Positions 33,549-41,215 of a DNA stretch of 64,000 nucleotides are shown piece by piece; position 1 is the first letter of the stretch; each line of letters opens with the position of its first letter. The position numbers and the translations under genes were made by a program. A model generated the notes under the pieces. It was given only the letters and a program-made list of their open reading frames with translations. It did not search any database and had not been told where the DNA came from. Source of the DNA: an uncultured Clostridia bacterium (GTDB lineage: Bacteria; Bacillota; Clostridia; Christensenellales; Borkfalkiaceae); the NCBI GenBank assembly GCA_947175325.1, contig CAMWME010000002.1, positions 152,679 through 216,678 on the forward strand. The letters run 5' to 3'.

Positions 33549-35135
33549 ATGACGATTCATCACGACAAGCTTGCATACGGAAGGCTTGCAAAAACCAGTG
33601 AAGAAATGACTGACAGTCAAATTCAAGACATGCTTAAAAATCTTTCTGCGGGCGACGAAAAGTATATTTTAGCCATTGACCAAGGCACCACGAGCACCCG
33701 CGCAATCATCTTCGATAAGCGCGGAAACATAGTCTCACGCGCCCAGCAAGAGTTCCGTCAAATATACCCCGAACCGGGCTGGGTAGAGCATTCACCGCAA
33801 GATATTATGGGGTCTACGGTGGCAGTGACGGGTGAAGCGCTCGTTCGGGCGGGGCTTTCCGCGCAAGATATTTCCGCCATCGGAATAACCAACCAGCGCG
33901 AAACGACCCTCGTTTGGGATAGGAAAACGGGCAAGCCCGTTTACAACGCAATAGTGTGGCAGTGCAGAAGAACTGCGGGCTTTTGCGAGACGTTGAAAAG
34001 AGAGGGCTTCTCCGAAAAAATTTACAACAAGACGGGGCTTGTGCCCGACGCTTATTTTTCGGCAACGAAGATAAAGTGGGTTTTGGATAACGTTGAGGGC
34101 GCACGCGCACGCGCCGAACGGGGCGAGCTCGTTTTCGGTACGGTGGACACGTACCTTTTGTGGCAGCTTTCCAAGGGCACGATATTTGCAACAGATTACA
34201 CCAACGCAAGCCGCACTATGCTTTTCAATATTCACACCTTAAAGTGGGACGACGAGCTTTTAAGACTTTTCGATATTCCCAAGAGTATGTTGCCGGAAGT
34301 TCACCCTTCAAGCTATCTTTACGGCTGTACGGACGCCCGACTTTTCGGCTCGCCTATACCCGTGTGCGGAGTGGTGGGCGACCAGCAAGCGGCGCTGTTC
34401 GGGCAATTATGCACGAATAAAGGCGAAGTAAAGAACACTTACGGCACGGGCTGTTTCCTTTTGATGAACACGGGCAACAAGGCGGTTAAAAGCCAGCACG
34501 GCTTGATAACCACCCTCGGCGCAACGGCGGAGGGCAAGCCTTGTTACGTTTTAGAGGGCTCGGTTTTCGTCGGCGGCGCGGTCGTGCAATGGCTTAGGGA
34601 CGAAATGAAGATAATTTCCTCCTCGGATGACAGCGAGGCGCAAGCGCTTAAAGTAAAGGACAGCGGCGGGGTGTACGTAGTGCCCGCCTTTACGGGGCTG
34701 GGTGCGCCATATTGGAACGCCGCGGCGCGCGGAACGATAACGGGGATTACGCGCGGAACCTCGCGTGAGCATATTATAAGAGCCTCGCTTGAAGGGATAG
34801 CCTACGAGGTGTGCGATTTGGTCGAGGCTATGGAAAAGGATGCGGGTATAAAAATAACACGCCTTGCCGTTGACGGAGGCGCGTGTAAAAACAATTTCCT
34901 TATGCAGTTTCAGTCCGACGTTTTGAACTGTACCGCCGTCCGCCCGAAGGTTGCCGAAACTACGGCGCTTGGCGCGGCTTACCTTGCGGGTCTTAACGCG
35001 GGTTGTTGGAGCGGCCTTGACGAAATAAAAGAGAACTTTGAAGTAGAAAAGACTTTCACCCCCGATATGAGTGAGGGGGGAAGGATAAAGCTTTTAAGCG
35101 GCTGGCGAGAAGCCGTTAAGAAAGCAACGGTATAA
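33549..35135 (+). CDS. glpK: Glycerol kinase
   Basis: A 528-residue FGGY-family kinase phosphorylating glycerol to glycerol 3-phosphate. The catalytic module starts at about residue 38 with [56 protein letters not shown] and the FGGY-type [20 protein letters not shown] follow. The first 35 residues ([20 protein letters not shown] and beyond) are an extension not usual in the family; an internal start is possible but has no better ribosome site than the AAAAGGA before ATG 33549. No glpF or glpD is adjacent. A strong terminator follows. Confidence 0.96.
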   Translation: MTIHHDKLAYGRLAKTSEEMTDSQIQDMLKNLSAGDEKYILAIDQGTTSTRAIIFDKRGNIVSRAQQEFRQIYPEPGWVEHSPQDIMGSTVAVTGEALVRAGLSAQDISAIGITNQRETTLVWDRKTGKPVYNAIVWQCRRTAGFCETLKREGFSEKIYNKTGLVPDAYFSATKIKWVLDNVEGARARAERGELVFGTVDTYLLWQLSKGTIFATDYTNASRTMLFNIHTLKWDDELLRLFDIPKSMLPEVHPSSYLYGCTDARLFGSPIPVCGVVGDQQAALFGQLCTNKGEVKNTYGTGCFLLMNTGNKAVKSQHGLITTLGATAEGKPCYVLEGSVFVGGAVVQWLRDEMKIISSSDDSEAQALKVKDSGGVYVVPAFTGLGAPYWNAAARGTITGITRGTSREHIIRASLEGIAYEVCDLVEAMEKDAGIKITRLAVDGGACKNNFLMQFQSDVLNCTAVRPKVAETTALGAAYLAGLNAGCWSGLDEIKENFEVEKTFTPDMSEGGRIKLLSGWREAVKKATV

Positions 35136-35145
35136 GCTTAAAGAA

Positions 35146-35180
35146 AAGCCGCCGCACGGGTATCCGTGCGGCGGCTTATT
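35146..35180 (+). terminator. glpK terminator
   Basis: AAGCCGCCGCACGG (35146-35159), GTAT loop, CCGTGCGGCGGCTT (35164-35177), then ATTTTATT. Confidence 0.9.
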
Positions 35181-35345
35181 TTATTCTATACTGTCTTTGC
35201 CGTCTATCTTATTATACATTTCGTGAAATTTTTTGACCTCGTCGGGGTCAAGTGAAACCTTTTGAAAAAGCCCCGTGCACTCGTTCGCGCTGGCGCATTG
35301 CTCAAAGATATCTTCTATAAGTTTGTTCTGTTTACGCTTGCTCAT
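35181..35345 (-). CDS. Small protein of unknown function
   Basis: A 54-residue acidic, helical ORF starting MSKRKQNKLIEDIFEQCASA at ATG 35345 and ending at the glpK terminator. I do not recognise it. Support is modest: plausible composition, a stop placed against a bidirectional hairpin, and same-strand position downstream of the structured repeat 35385-35525. A longer frame begins further upstream but would run into the repeat region. Confidence 0.45.
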   Translation of the reverse strand: MSKRKQNKLIEDIFEQCASANECTGLFQKVSLDPDEVKKFHEMYNKIDGKDSIE

Positions 35346-35384
35346 ATAAGTAGCTTGTGCAACGCAGAAAAAACTATGCAAAAT

Positions 35385-35409
35385 GCGTTATTTCAAGCAT
35401 ATATGGGGA
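35385..35409 (-). repeat. Dispersed element copy 9 (3' end of structured repeat A)
   Basis: Minus strand: GTCCCCATATATGCTTG then AAATAACGC. One C fewer in the C-run than most copies. Confidence 0.7.
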
Positions 35410-35525
35410 CGAAACATTGATTTCTCAAAACAGCACGGTGCGCTGTTTTGCAATGTTGAGATAAGCAAACACATAAGTAGTGTTTGCGGTGACCGAGGCG
35501 GCTGCCGTATCCTTACTGCCGCCGA
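35385..35525 (-). repeat. 140-nt structured repeat, copy A (candidate non-coding RNA element)
   Basis: Read on the minus strand it nearly matches 41056-41195 along its whole length (141 against 140 nt). Predicted helices: (1) around GTAAGGA, closed by a GCAGCCGCC-type arm; (2) GCAAACAC/GTGTTTGC; (3) AACATTG/CAATGTT enclosing (4) the CAAAACAG/CTGTTTTG hairpin. It ends with TTTCGTCCCC and dispersed motif copy 9. Helices 2 and 3 show compensatory changes relative to copy B. It follows the ATP-grasp gene and overlaps its last codons and stop. Confidence 0.75.
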
Positions 35526-36403
35526 GAAGAATCGTATATTTTACTGCAAATATATTCCGCATAAAGGCGGGCTATATTTGCGCCCGTAACACGCTCAATA
35601 CCGCCGAAAAAGGCGTTAGAGTTGACTTCACACACCAAATAACCGCCGTTTTCGCCGTATAAAACGTCAATTCCGCAGTAGTCAAGACCAAGTGTTTTTG
35701 CCGTTAATTCGCACATATCCCGTAGGCAATCGTCAATTTGGGCGGGTTTTGCCGTACCCCCAAGCTCCAAATTAGAGCGGAAGTCGGTATCCGATTTTCT
35801 CTGCATAGCGGCAACCGCTTTGCCGCCTATAACTATTACGCGCACGTCCTTGCCCGCACTTGAAGATATAAACTTCTGAAAAAGGTGGGGCGTGCACTTC
35901 AGCTTTTCGCATAGGGACTCAAGCGCATTTCTGTCGTCCGCTTTGTAAACACCCTTGCCGAGCGAGCCGTAGCTTTCCTTAACTATAACGGGGTAGCCCA
36001 AAGTCTTTTCAATAAAATCTAATCCTTTAACTTGCGCCCCCGCGTCGTAGCATAAAAGCCCCCCGACGGTTGTCGGCATCGGTATGCCGTGGACCGCAAG
36101 CGCAAGGTGGGTTTCCATCTTGTCGTCGCAAACGCGCACCGCGGCGTGGCTGTTAAAAAGCCGCAAGCCCGACTTTTCCAAGATGGCGGAAGTGTACTTG
36201 TCCTTGTCAAGATACACGCAGAAGTCGTAGTCTTTCAGTTCGTTTATAAGCTCGCCCTCTCCGTCAAGGTATGCAAAAAAGCCGTTCCGCCTTATCTCCG
36301 CGTTCACGCCTAAGCGAGCGAACTCGGTTTTAAGCCGTTCGGCTTGATTCAGTCCCGTTGGAAGGGTGGAGTATGCATTTATAATAATAATTGCGCGTTT
36401 CAC
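35513..36403 (-). CDS. RimK-like ATP-grasp ligase
   Basis: A 296-residue ATP-grasp enzyme of the RimK/LysX type, joining a carboxylate and an amine with ATP. The substrate is unknown. Conserved pieces: VRVCDDKMETHLALAVHGIPMP (N-domain, about 90-110), PVIVKESYGSLGKGVY (ATP-lysine and small loop, about 138-153), LFQKFISSSAGKDVRVIVIGG (about 173-193) and DVLYGENGGYLVCEVNSNAFF (metal-binding Glu/Asn, about 250-270). It overlaps the upstream membrane protein gene by 4 nt, so they may work together. Its last codons (SSRRQ) and stop lie inside structured repeat A, so the element appears to have supplied the C-terminus. Confidence 0.88.
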   Translation of the reverse strand: MKRAIIIINAYSTLPTGLNQAERLKTEFARLGVNAEIRRNGFFAYLDGEGELINELKDYDFCVYLDKDKYTSAILEKSGLRLFNSHAAVRVCDDKMETHLALAVHGIPMPTTVGGLLCYDAGAQVKGLDFIEKTLGYPVIVKESYGSLGKGVYKADDRNALESLCEKLKCTPHLFQKFISSSAGKDVRVIVIGGKAVAAMQRKSDTDFRSNLELGGTAKPAQIDDCLRDMCELTAKTLGLDYCGIDVLYGENGGYLVCEVNSNAFFGGIERVTGANIARLYAEYICSKIYDSSRRQ

Positions 36404-37011
36404 TGTTGTTTTAAATAGTTTTTATAAATCTTTTTGTCGGGCGTGCCGTTTTCTATAATATTGATGGTTTTACTTTGATTTCCGTCTTTAATCGCGCAGT
36501 AAGAAACAGTTTTATATTTGCCGCCGCGTTCCATAAGTCGGCAGAAGGTTGCCCCAAGCCTATTTATTATCGCGGCAGTTATCGTCGCCTTCCTTGCCAA
36601 GGACAGCTTGCCGAAAGCCGAAAAGTCGAAAATTATAACCTCTTTAAAGTTATTCGTTTTAACGAAGAACTCGTTGCCCTCGTTTGAAATATAGTAGGCT
36701 ATGTTGTCCCGTTCGGGGTGCATAAGCGCAGCGTTTTCAATTAAAACTTCTTGTACGTAGTTTTTTATAATGCGGTCAAGCGGTTTGTTGTATTTATTGT
36801 TACAGATTGCTATAATTATCGAGCAAGTGGACATGAGCGGAATACAGATACTGCAAGTGTAAAGCCGCAAATATTCGTCTGACCGCGCTATGGCAATCGA
36901 AAAGAAAACAATAAGCGCAACGCAGGCAATTCCGTCAAAAACGGCGACGATCAGCCCGCCAAGCTCGCCCTTTTTTAATTTTTTAATTTCTTCAGTGTTT
37001 AAGTTTGCCAT
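36400..37011 (-). CDS. Membrane protein of unknown function (predicted leaderless)
   Basis: A 203-residue protein with two hydrophobic segments (about 19-42 and 49-70) after a charged N-terminus, then a soluble domain of about 130 residues with a beta-rich feel (EFFVKTNNFKEVIIFDFSAF) and GATFCRLMERGGKYKT. I recognise no family. It lacks a Shine-Dalgarno: TAAAAT ends 6 nt before ATG 37011, with TTGACT 17 bp upstream. The gene overlaps the ATP-grasp ligase by 4 nt and is divergent from the HNH gene. Confidence 0.72.
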   Translation of the reverse strand: MANLNTEEIKKLKKGELGGLIVAVFDGIACVALIVFFSIAIARSDEYLRLYTCSICIPLMSTCSIIIAICNNKYNKPLDRIIKNYVQEVLIENAALMHPERDNIAYYISNEGNEFFVKTNNFKEVIIFDFSAFGKLSLARKATITAAIINRLGATFCRLMERGGKYKTVSYCAIKDGNQSKTINIIENGTPDKKIYKNYLKQQ

Positions 37012-37017
37012 AATTTT

Positions 37018-37082
37018 ATTTTAAGCTATGCCGCCCGTACAGTCAAGTTTTTCTTGAAAATAATTGCAAATTGCGGTATAAT
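37018..37082. promoter_or_regulatory. Pair of divergent leaderless promoters
   Basis: Leftward: TTGACT (37041-37046), 17 bp, TAAAAT (37018-37023), 6 nt, ATG 37011. Rightward: TTGAAA (37054-37059), 17 bp, TATAAT (37077-37082), 6 nt, ATG 37089. The two -35 boxes are 7 bp apart. Confidence 0.7.
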
Positions 37083-37088
37083 GCAAGT

Positions 37089-37517
37089 ATGAAACTCAAT
37101 TTTGAACTCGTGCCGGACAGCTGTTGGTACAGCAATTTAAGAAGTATTTTATCACCCGCCCAGTGGGACGTCGTCCGCAAGGAAGCGTATGCCCGTGCGG
37201 GCGGTAAATGCGCCATATGTGGGGGTGTACCGCCCAGATTAGAGGCTCACGAGCAGTGGGAATACGACGAAAAGAATGCAATTCAAAAGTTGAAAACCGT
37301 CATAGCCGTGTGCAAAAATTGCCACGAAGTTATTCATATAGGCAGGACTACTTTGATGGGCGGGGAGGAAAGAGCTTCGGCGCATTTTATGAAAGTGAAC
37401 GGTTGCACCTACGCAGAATACCGCAAGGCTTTGGGCGAGGCAAACGAGGCGCACCGCCGCCGAAACCTTATCCCGGAGTGGAAGCTTGACTTGTCGTATC
37501 TTAAAAAATTTTGTTGA
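37089..37517 (+). CDS. HNH endonuclease-like protein (predicted leaderless)
   Basis: A 142-residue protein of the HNH-type zinc-finger nuclease group. An N-terminal VPDSCWYSNLRSILSPAQWD region precedes a zinc knuckle CAICGG (about 36-41), the LEAHEQWEYDE motif (catalytic His region, about 46-56) and CKNCHEVIHIG (about 72-82) with the second CxxC and metal-binding His residues. This arrangement is common in phage-derived and chromosomal HNH proteins. It is too short to be a Cas9- or IscB-type effector. The start is ATG 37089, which the -10 box precedes by 6 nt. Copy 10 of the dispersed motif covers the CAIC codons. Confidence 0.82.
   Translation: MKLNFELVPDSCWYSNLRSILSPAQWDVVRKEAYARAGGKCAICGGVPPRLEAHEQWEYDEKNAIQKLKTVIAVCKNCHEVIHIGRTTLMGGEERASAHFMKVNGCTYAEYRKALGEANEAHRRRNLIPEWKLDLSYLKKFC
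37201..37226 (-). repeat. Dispersed element copy 10 (inside the HNH gene)
   Basis: Minus strand: ACCCCCACATATGGCGC, then ATTTACCGC. The gene strand encodes KCAICGGV, including zinc-binding cysteines. Confidence 0.6.
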
Positions 37518-37534
37518 AAAATGAAAATTTTCGT

Positions 37535-37583
37535 CCACAATATATAGTTATCTTGTTCAAAATTTTCACACAAGATATTGTGC
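37535..37583. promoter_or_regulatory. First pair of NrdR-box-like sites upstream of nrdD
   Basis: CCACAATATATAGTTA (37535-37550) and ACACAAGATATTGTGC (37568-37583) resemble the NrdR consensus ACACWATATATWGTGT. Their centres are 33 bp apart, near three helical turns, as usual for NrdR pairs. Confidence 0.7.
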
Positions 37584-37591
37584 CCCAACAC

Positions 37592-37620
37592 TTGACACTG
37601 AAATCTTAAAGTATTATACT
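37592..37620 (+). promoter_or_regulatory. Predicted upstream nrdD promoter (P1)
   Basis: TTGACA (37592-37597), 17-bp spacer, TATACT (37615-37620), just downstream of the first NrdR pair. Confidence 0.55.
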
Positions 37621-37676
37621 TGTCCTTGCTGCGCTCTTGATAGGGTGTGGCGCGGACAAGTCATTTTTTTATTTTT
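37618..37676 (+). terminator. Terminator-like hairpin between the two nrdD promoters
   Basis: ACTTGTCC (37618-37625) pairs with GGACAAGT (37654-37661), followed by T-rich 37662-37677. The loop is 28 nt with inner GC pairs. It could end transcription from the HNH gene or attenuate P1. Confidence 0.5.
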
Positions 37677-37677
37677 T

Positions 37678-37726
37678 ACACAATATATTGTATATGCGGG
37701 TATTGACTTACCACTAAATAAGTGAT
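37678..37726. promoter_or_regulatory. Second pair of NrdR-box-like sites upstream of nrdD
   Basis: ACACAATATATTGTAT (37678-37693), a close match to the NrdR box, and the weaker CCACTAAATAAGTGAT (37711-37726), again 33 bp apart centre to centre. The weaker one sits in the spacer of promoter P2. Confidence 0.7.
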
Positions 37727-37731
37727 AAAAT
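37703..37731 (+). promoter_or_regulatory. Predicted proximal nrdD promoter (P2)
   Basis: TTGACT (37703-37708), 17-bp spacer, TAAAAT (37726-37731). A repressor on the second NrdR pair would cover it. A GGAGGAA Shine-Dalgarno follows before nrdD. Confidence 0.65.
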
Positions 37732-37765
37732 TGTTTTTACTTGCACTATTCGGAGGAAACTTATT

Positions 37766-39892
37766 ATGAAGGTTATCAAGCGGGACGGCACTACGTGCGA
37801 ATTCGACAGAAAAAAAATCACCATTGCAATAGGCAAGGCGAATTCTGCCGTTGATTTCGAGGACAGAATTACTGACGCTCAAATTGCGGCTATCGTTGAC
37901 GACATTGCTTCCCGCCACAGAAAGAGAATGCTCGTTGAAGACATTCAAGATATGGTGGAAGAAAAGCTGATGGAGCTTCAAAAATACCAGCTCATGAAGG
38001 CTTACATACTCTACCGTTACGAGCGCGCTTTAATCCGTAAGGCAAACACCACGGACGAAAGCATCCTTTCGCTTATAAGAAACTCCAATAAAGACGTTAT
38101 GGAAGAGAACTCCAACAAAAACGCCCGCACTGCAGCTACGCAGCGCGACCTTATTGCGGGCGAAGTGTCAAAAGATTTGACAAAGCGTATTCTTCTTCCC
38201 GAACATATTTCCAAAGCGCACGAGGAAGGCGCAATTCACTTCCACGACGCGGACTACTTCTTGCAGCCCATTTTCAACTGCTGCCTTATAAATATTAAGG
38301 ACATGCTTGAAAACGGCACCGTAATGAACGGCAAGATGATTGAAAGCCCCAAATCCTTCCAGACGGCTTGCACCATCACTACGCAGATTATCGCGTCGGT
38401 TGCTTCGTCGCAGTACGGCGGGCAATCCGTCAACATGGCGCACCTCGGAAAATATTTAAGGCGCACCAAAAACAAGTACGTTCAGCAGTGCGAGCAAGAG
38501 TTCGGCACGACTCTTTCCGAAGAAACGAAGAAGCACTTCGTCGATATGCGCGTAAAGGAAGCGCTTAAAGCGGGCGTGCAGACCATTCAGTATCAGATTA
38601 ACACCCTTATGACGACGAACGGACAGTCGCCGTTTGTGACCCTTTTCTTGTACCTTGACGAAAATGACGAGTACATCGAAGAAAACGCAATGATTATTCA
38701 AGAAATTCTTGAACAGCGTTATCAAGGCATCAAGAACGAAAAGGGCGTTTACGTAACCCCCGCGTTCCCCAAGCTTATTTACGTTTTGGACGAAAACAAC
38801 TGCTTGAAGGGCGGCAAGTACGACTACATCACGAAGCTTGCGGTTAAATGCTCGTCCAAGCGCCTTTATCCCGACTACATATCCGCAAAGAAAATGCGCG
38901 AGTATTACGAGGGAAACGTGTTCTCGCCCATGGGCTGCCGTTCGTTCCTTTCGCCTTGGAAGGACGAAAACGGAAATTACAAGTTCGAAGGCAGATTTAA
39001 CCAAGGCGTCGTATCCATCAACCTTCCCCAGTGCGGTATCCTTGCAAATGGCGACGAGAAGAAATTCTGGGAAATTTTGGAAGAAAGGCTTGACCTTTGC
39101 TTCGAAGCGTTGATGTGCCGCCATAACGCGCTTATGGGAGTATCCAGCGACGTTTCACCCGTTCACTGGCAGTACGGCGCAATCGCAAGACTGCAACCCG
39201 GCGAAAAAATCGACAAGTACCTTATGGACGGCTATTCCACGATATCTTTGGGATATATAGGGCTCTACGAGTTGACGAAGCTTGTTAAGGGCGTTTCGCA
39301 CACCACCGAAGAAGGCTCGAAGTTTGCGCTTCAAGTTATGAATACTCTCCGCGCGCACTGCGAGAAGTGGAAGAAGGAAACGGGGCTCGGCTTCGGACTT
39401 TACGGCACCCCCGCGGAAAGCCTTTGCTACCGCTTTGCAAGAATCGACCAAAAGCGTTTCGGCACTATTGAGGACGTAACGGACAAGGGCTATTACACCA
39501 ACAGCTATCACGTGGACGTGCGTGAAAAGATTGACGCCTTCTCGAAATTCACTTTCGAAAGCCAGTTCCAAAAGATTTCTTCTGGCGGCGCAATTTCCTA
39601 CGTGGAAATTCCCAATATGCGTCAGAACTTAACCGCAATGGAGGACGTGGTGCGTTTCATCTACGATAACATTCAGTACGCTGAATTTAACACTAAATCC
39701 GACTACTGCCACGTTTGCGGCTTTGACGGCGAAATTATCATAAACGACGATAACGAATGGGAATGCCCCGTCTGCCACAACAAGGACCAAAGAAAGATGA
39801 ACGTAACCCGCCGTACTTGCGGATACCTCGGTGAAAACTTCTGGAACGTGGGCAAAACCAAAGAGATAAAGGCACGCGTTTTACACCTTTAA
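37766..39892 (+). CDS. nrdD: Anaerobic ribonucleoside-triphosphate reductase
   Basis: A 708-residue class III ribonucleotide reductase, which makes dNTPs in the absence of oxygen using a glycyl radical. An N-terminal ATP-cone (about 1-92, MKVIKRDGTTCEFDRKKI) senses ATP and dATP. The C-terminal part has two CxxC pairs (CHVCG and CPVC, about 650-672) for structural zinc and the glycyl radical motif RRTCGYLG (about 683-690). Active-site cysteines are expected in the core (SPMGCRSFLSP and NLPQCG). It is preceded by two pairs of NrdR-type boxes and followed by the activase nrdG, with one gene between. Confidence 0.97.
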   Translation: MKVIKRDGTTCEFDRKKITIAIGKANSAVDFEDRITDAQIAAIVDDIASRHRKRMLVEDIQDMVEEKLMELQKYQLMKAYILYRYERALIRKANTTDESILSLIRNSNKDVMEENSNKNARTAATQRDLIAGEVSKDLTKRILLPEHISKAHEEGAIHFHDADYFLQPIFNCCLINIKDMLENGTVMNGKMIESPKSFQTACTITTQIIASVASSQYGGQSVNMAHLGKYLRRTKNKYVQQCEQEFGTTLSEETKKHFVDMRVKEALKAGVQTIQYQINTLMTTNGQSPFVTLFLYLDENDEYIEENAMIIQEILEQRYQGIKNEKGVYVTPAFPKLIYVLDENNCLKGGKYDYITKLAVKCSSKRLYPDYISAKKMREYYEGNVFSPMGCRSFLSPWKDENGNYKFEGRFNQGVVSINLPQCGILANGDEKKFWEILEERLDLCFEALMCRHNALMGVSSDVSPVHWQYGAIARLQPGEKIDKYLMDGYSTISLGYIGLYELTKLVKGVSHTTEEGSKFALQVMNTLRAHCEKWKKETGLGFGLYGTPAESLCYRFARIDQKRFGTIEDVTDKGYYTNSYHVDVREKIDAFSKFTFESQFQKISSGGAISYVEIPNMRQNLTAMEDVVRFIYDNIQYAEFNTKSDYCHVCGFDGEIIINDDNEWECPVCHNKDQRKMNVTRRTCGYLGENFWNVGKTKEIKARVLHL

Positions 39893-39901
39893 TTAGCGGT
39901 T

Positions 39902-39934
39902 AACCCCCATATATGCCTCAACTAACGGTGTTTT
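39902..39934 (+). repeat. Dispersed element copy 11
   Basis: AACCCCCATATATGCCTC at 39902-39919, then AACTAACGGTGTTTT, directly against the ATG of the next gene. Confidence 0.75.
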
Positions 39935-40525
39935 ATGCTCCATTTATTGATTGAAAGCACGGATTTCGTTTATATAATCGTCCCGCTTGTTGTTATGCTG
40001 GTGGTTCCTTCTGGAATGGTTATCGGCGACAGACTTCACAGAAGAGTTGTTGAAAAGCAAAACGGCAAGCTAAGCGGGGATACCTATCGGGTGCGTAATA
40101 ATACATATACTTTCACCGGATTCATAGTTGCAATAATTTTTATAGGTATCATCGCTCTGCTGTTCCCTATTATTTATCTTTGTGATATCCCGAACGGACC
40201 GACGTTAGATATTACAATTATAATAGTTTGTGTATTTGGATTTCTTGCAACGGTGTGTTTGATATTTCTTATCGCATGTAAACGATGGGGAATAACAGTA
40301 AGTGAAGAAGTGCTTGTCTTTGCGCCACACTTCGGTAAGAGAATTACCTTTACTTGGAAAGATATAAATAATATGAAGTGTGACCATGTCGGGAACTTTC
40401 GTATATATTTAAAGAACTATGATAAAAAGGCAATAGTTTTTAATCCTAATATCATGGTGGGCGGCAGCAAATTTCTTGAAGATTTAAAAAATCACGGTAT
40501 TTTACTTGTTGGGACTTATATATGA
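39935..40525 (+). CDS. Membrane protein with a PH-like C-terminal domain, between nrdD and nrdG
   Basis: A 196-residue protein. There are hydrophobic segments at about 8-30, 58-82 and 92-114, then a soluble part with WGITVSEEVLVFAPHFGKRI and TWKDINNMKC, a pattern typical of bacterial PH-like domains on membrane anchors. I cannot name the family. Its codon use is visibly more AT-rich than nrdD. The start ATG 39935 touches dispersed-element copy 11, and no Shine-Dalgarno is visible, so the start may be different. It ends in a 4-nt overlap with nrdG, so nrdG translation is probably coupled to it. Confidence 0.7.
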   Translation: MLHLLIESTDFVYIIVPLVVMLVVPSGMVIGDRLHRRVVEKQNGKLSGDTYRVRNNTYTFTGFIVAIIFIGIIALLFPIIYLCDIPNGPTLDITIIIVCVFGFLATVCLIFLIACKRWGITVSEEVLVFAPHFGKRITFTWKDINNMKCDHVGNFRIYLKNYDKKAIVFNPNIMVGGSKFLEDLKNHGILLVGTYI

Positions 40526-41055
40526 ACTACGCAACTATTAAATGGTACGATATTTCCAATGGGCCGGGGGTAAGGGTTTCCCTTTACGTTTCGGGTTGCC
40601 GCAACCACTGCAAGAACTGCTTCAACCCCGAAACGTGGGATTTTAAATACGGCGAACCCTTCACCGAAGATATCGAAAATAAAATAATAGACGGTTTAAA
40701 GCCCGATTACATAAAAGGTTTTACCCTCTTGGGCGGTGACCCGTTCGAGCCCGAAAACCAAAAGGCTTTGGCGCCGTTTTTGGAAAAACTGAGAAAAGCG
40801 CATCCCGACAAATCGTTTTGGGCGTTCACGGGCTACGATTACGAAAAGGATTTGCTTACGGGCAAGCTCGGCGACGTTGATACGGTATTGCGTATGCTTA
40901 ACTGCCTTGACGTGCTTGTGGACGGCAGATTCGTTGAAGATTTAAAGGATTTAAACCTCCGTTTCCGCGGCTCGTCAAACCAAAGAATAATACTTTTAAA
41001 ACCCTCTTTAAAGGAAGATAAAATCGTTCTTTGGGACGAGGTTGAAATAGTTTAG
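40522..41055 (+). CDS. nrdG: Anaerobic ribonucleoside-triphosphate reductase activating protein
   Basis: A 177-residue radical SAM enzyme that installs the glycyl radical on NrdD. The CxxxCxxC cluster motif is in YVSGCRNHCKNCFNPETW (about 24-41), with FTLLGGDPFEPENQ (the GGDP/E motif, about 68-81) and YVDVDTVLRMLNCLDVLVDG-type C-terminal half. The ATG overlaps the preceding stop (ATGA). Its stop is immediately followed by structured repeat copy B. Confidence 0.95.
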   Translation: MNYATIKWYDISNGPGVRVSLYVSGCRNHCKNCFNPETWDFKYGEPFTEDIENKIIDGLKPDYIKGFTLLGGDPFEPENQKALAPFLEKLRKAHPDKSFWAFTGYDYEKDLLTGKLGDVDTVLRMLNCLDVLVDGRFVEDLKDLNLRFRGSSNQRIILLKPSLKEDKIVLWDEVEIV

Positions 41056-41195
41056 CTCGTCGGCTGTAAGGACATCAGCCGCCTCGGTCACCGCAAACGC
41101 CCCTTATGCGTTTGCTCATCTCAACCTTGCAAAACAGCGCACTGTGCTGTTTTGAGAAATCAAGGTTTCGTCCCCACATATGCCGCAACTAACGC
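41056..41195 (+). repeat. 140-nt structured repeat, copy B (candidate non-coding RNA element)
   Basis: Starts at CTCG directly after the nrdG stop and ends before dut. Helices: CGGCTG/CAGCCG around GTAAGGA; GCAAACGC/GCGTTTGC; AACCTTG/CAAGGTT enclosing CAAAACAG/CTGTTTTG; then TTTCGTCCCC and dispersed motif copy 12. Invariant single-stranded blocks compared with copy A include CCTCGGTCACC and GAGAAATC. In helix 2 an A-T pair of copy A is G-C here; in helix 3 an A-T is C-G. Confidence 0.78.
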
Positions 41196-41201
41196 GTTTT
41201 T
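41171..41201 (+). repeat. Dispersed element copy 12 (3' end of structured repeat B)
   Basis: TCCCCACATATGCCGC, then AACTAACGCGTTTTT, followed by AAAGGAAAA, the likely dut ribosome binding site. Confidence 0.75.
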
Positions 41202-41215
41202 AAAGGAAAATACCG

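Noticed and set aside
37089..37517. HNH gene near structured RNA repeats as an IscB- or HEARO-type RNA-guided system
   Set aside because: The protein is only 142 residues with no RuvC or PLMP part, the repeats lie 1.6 and 3.5 kb away, and copy B sits in the nrdG-dut interval with no nuclease. Proximity alone is not enough.
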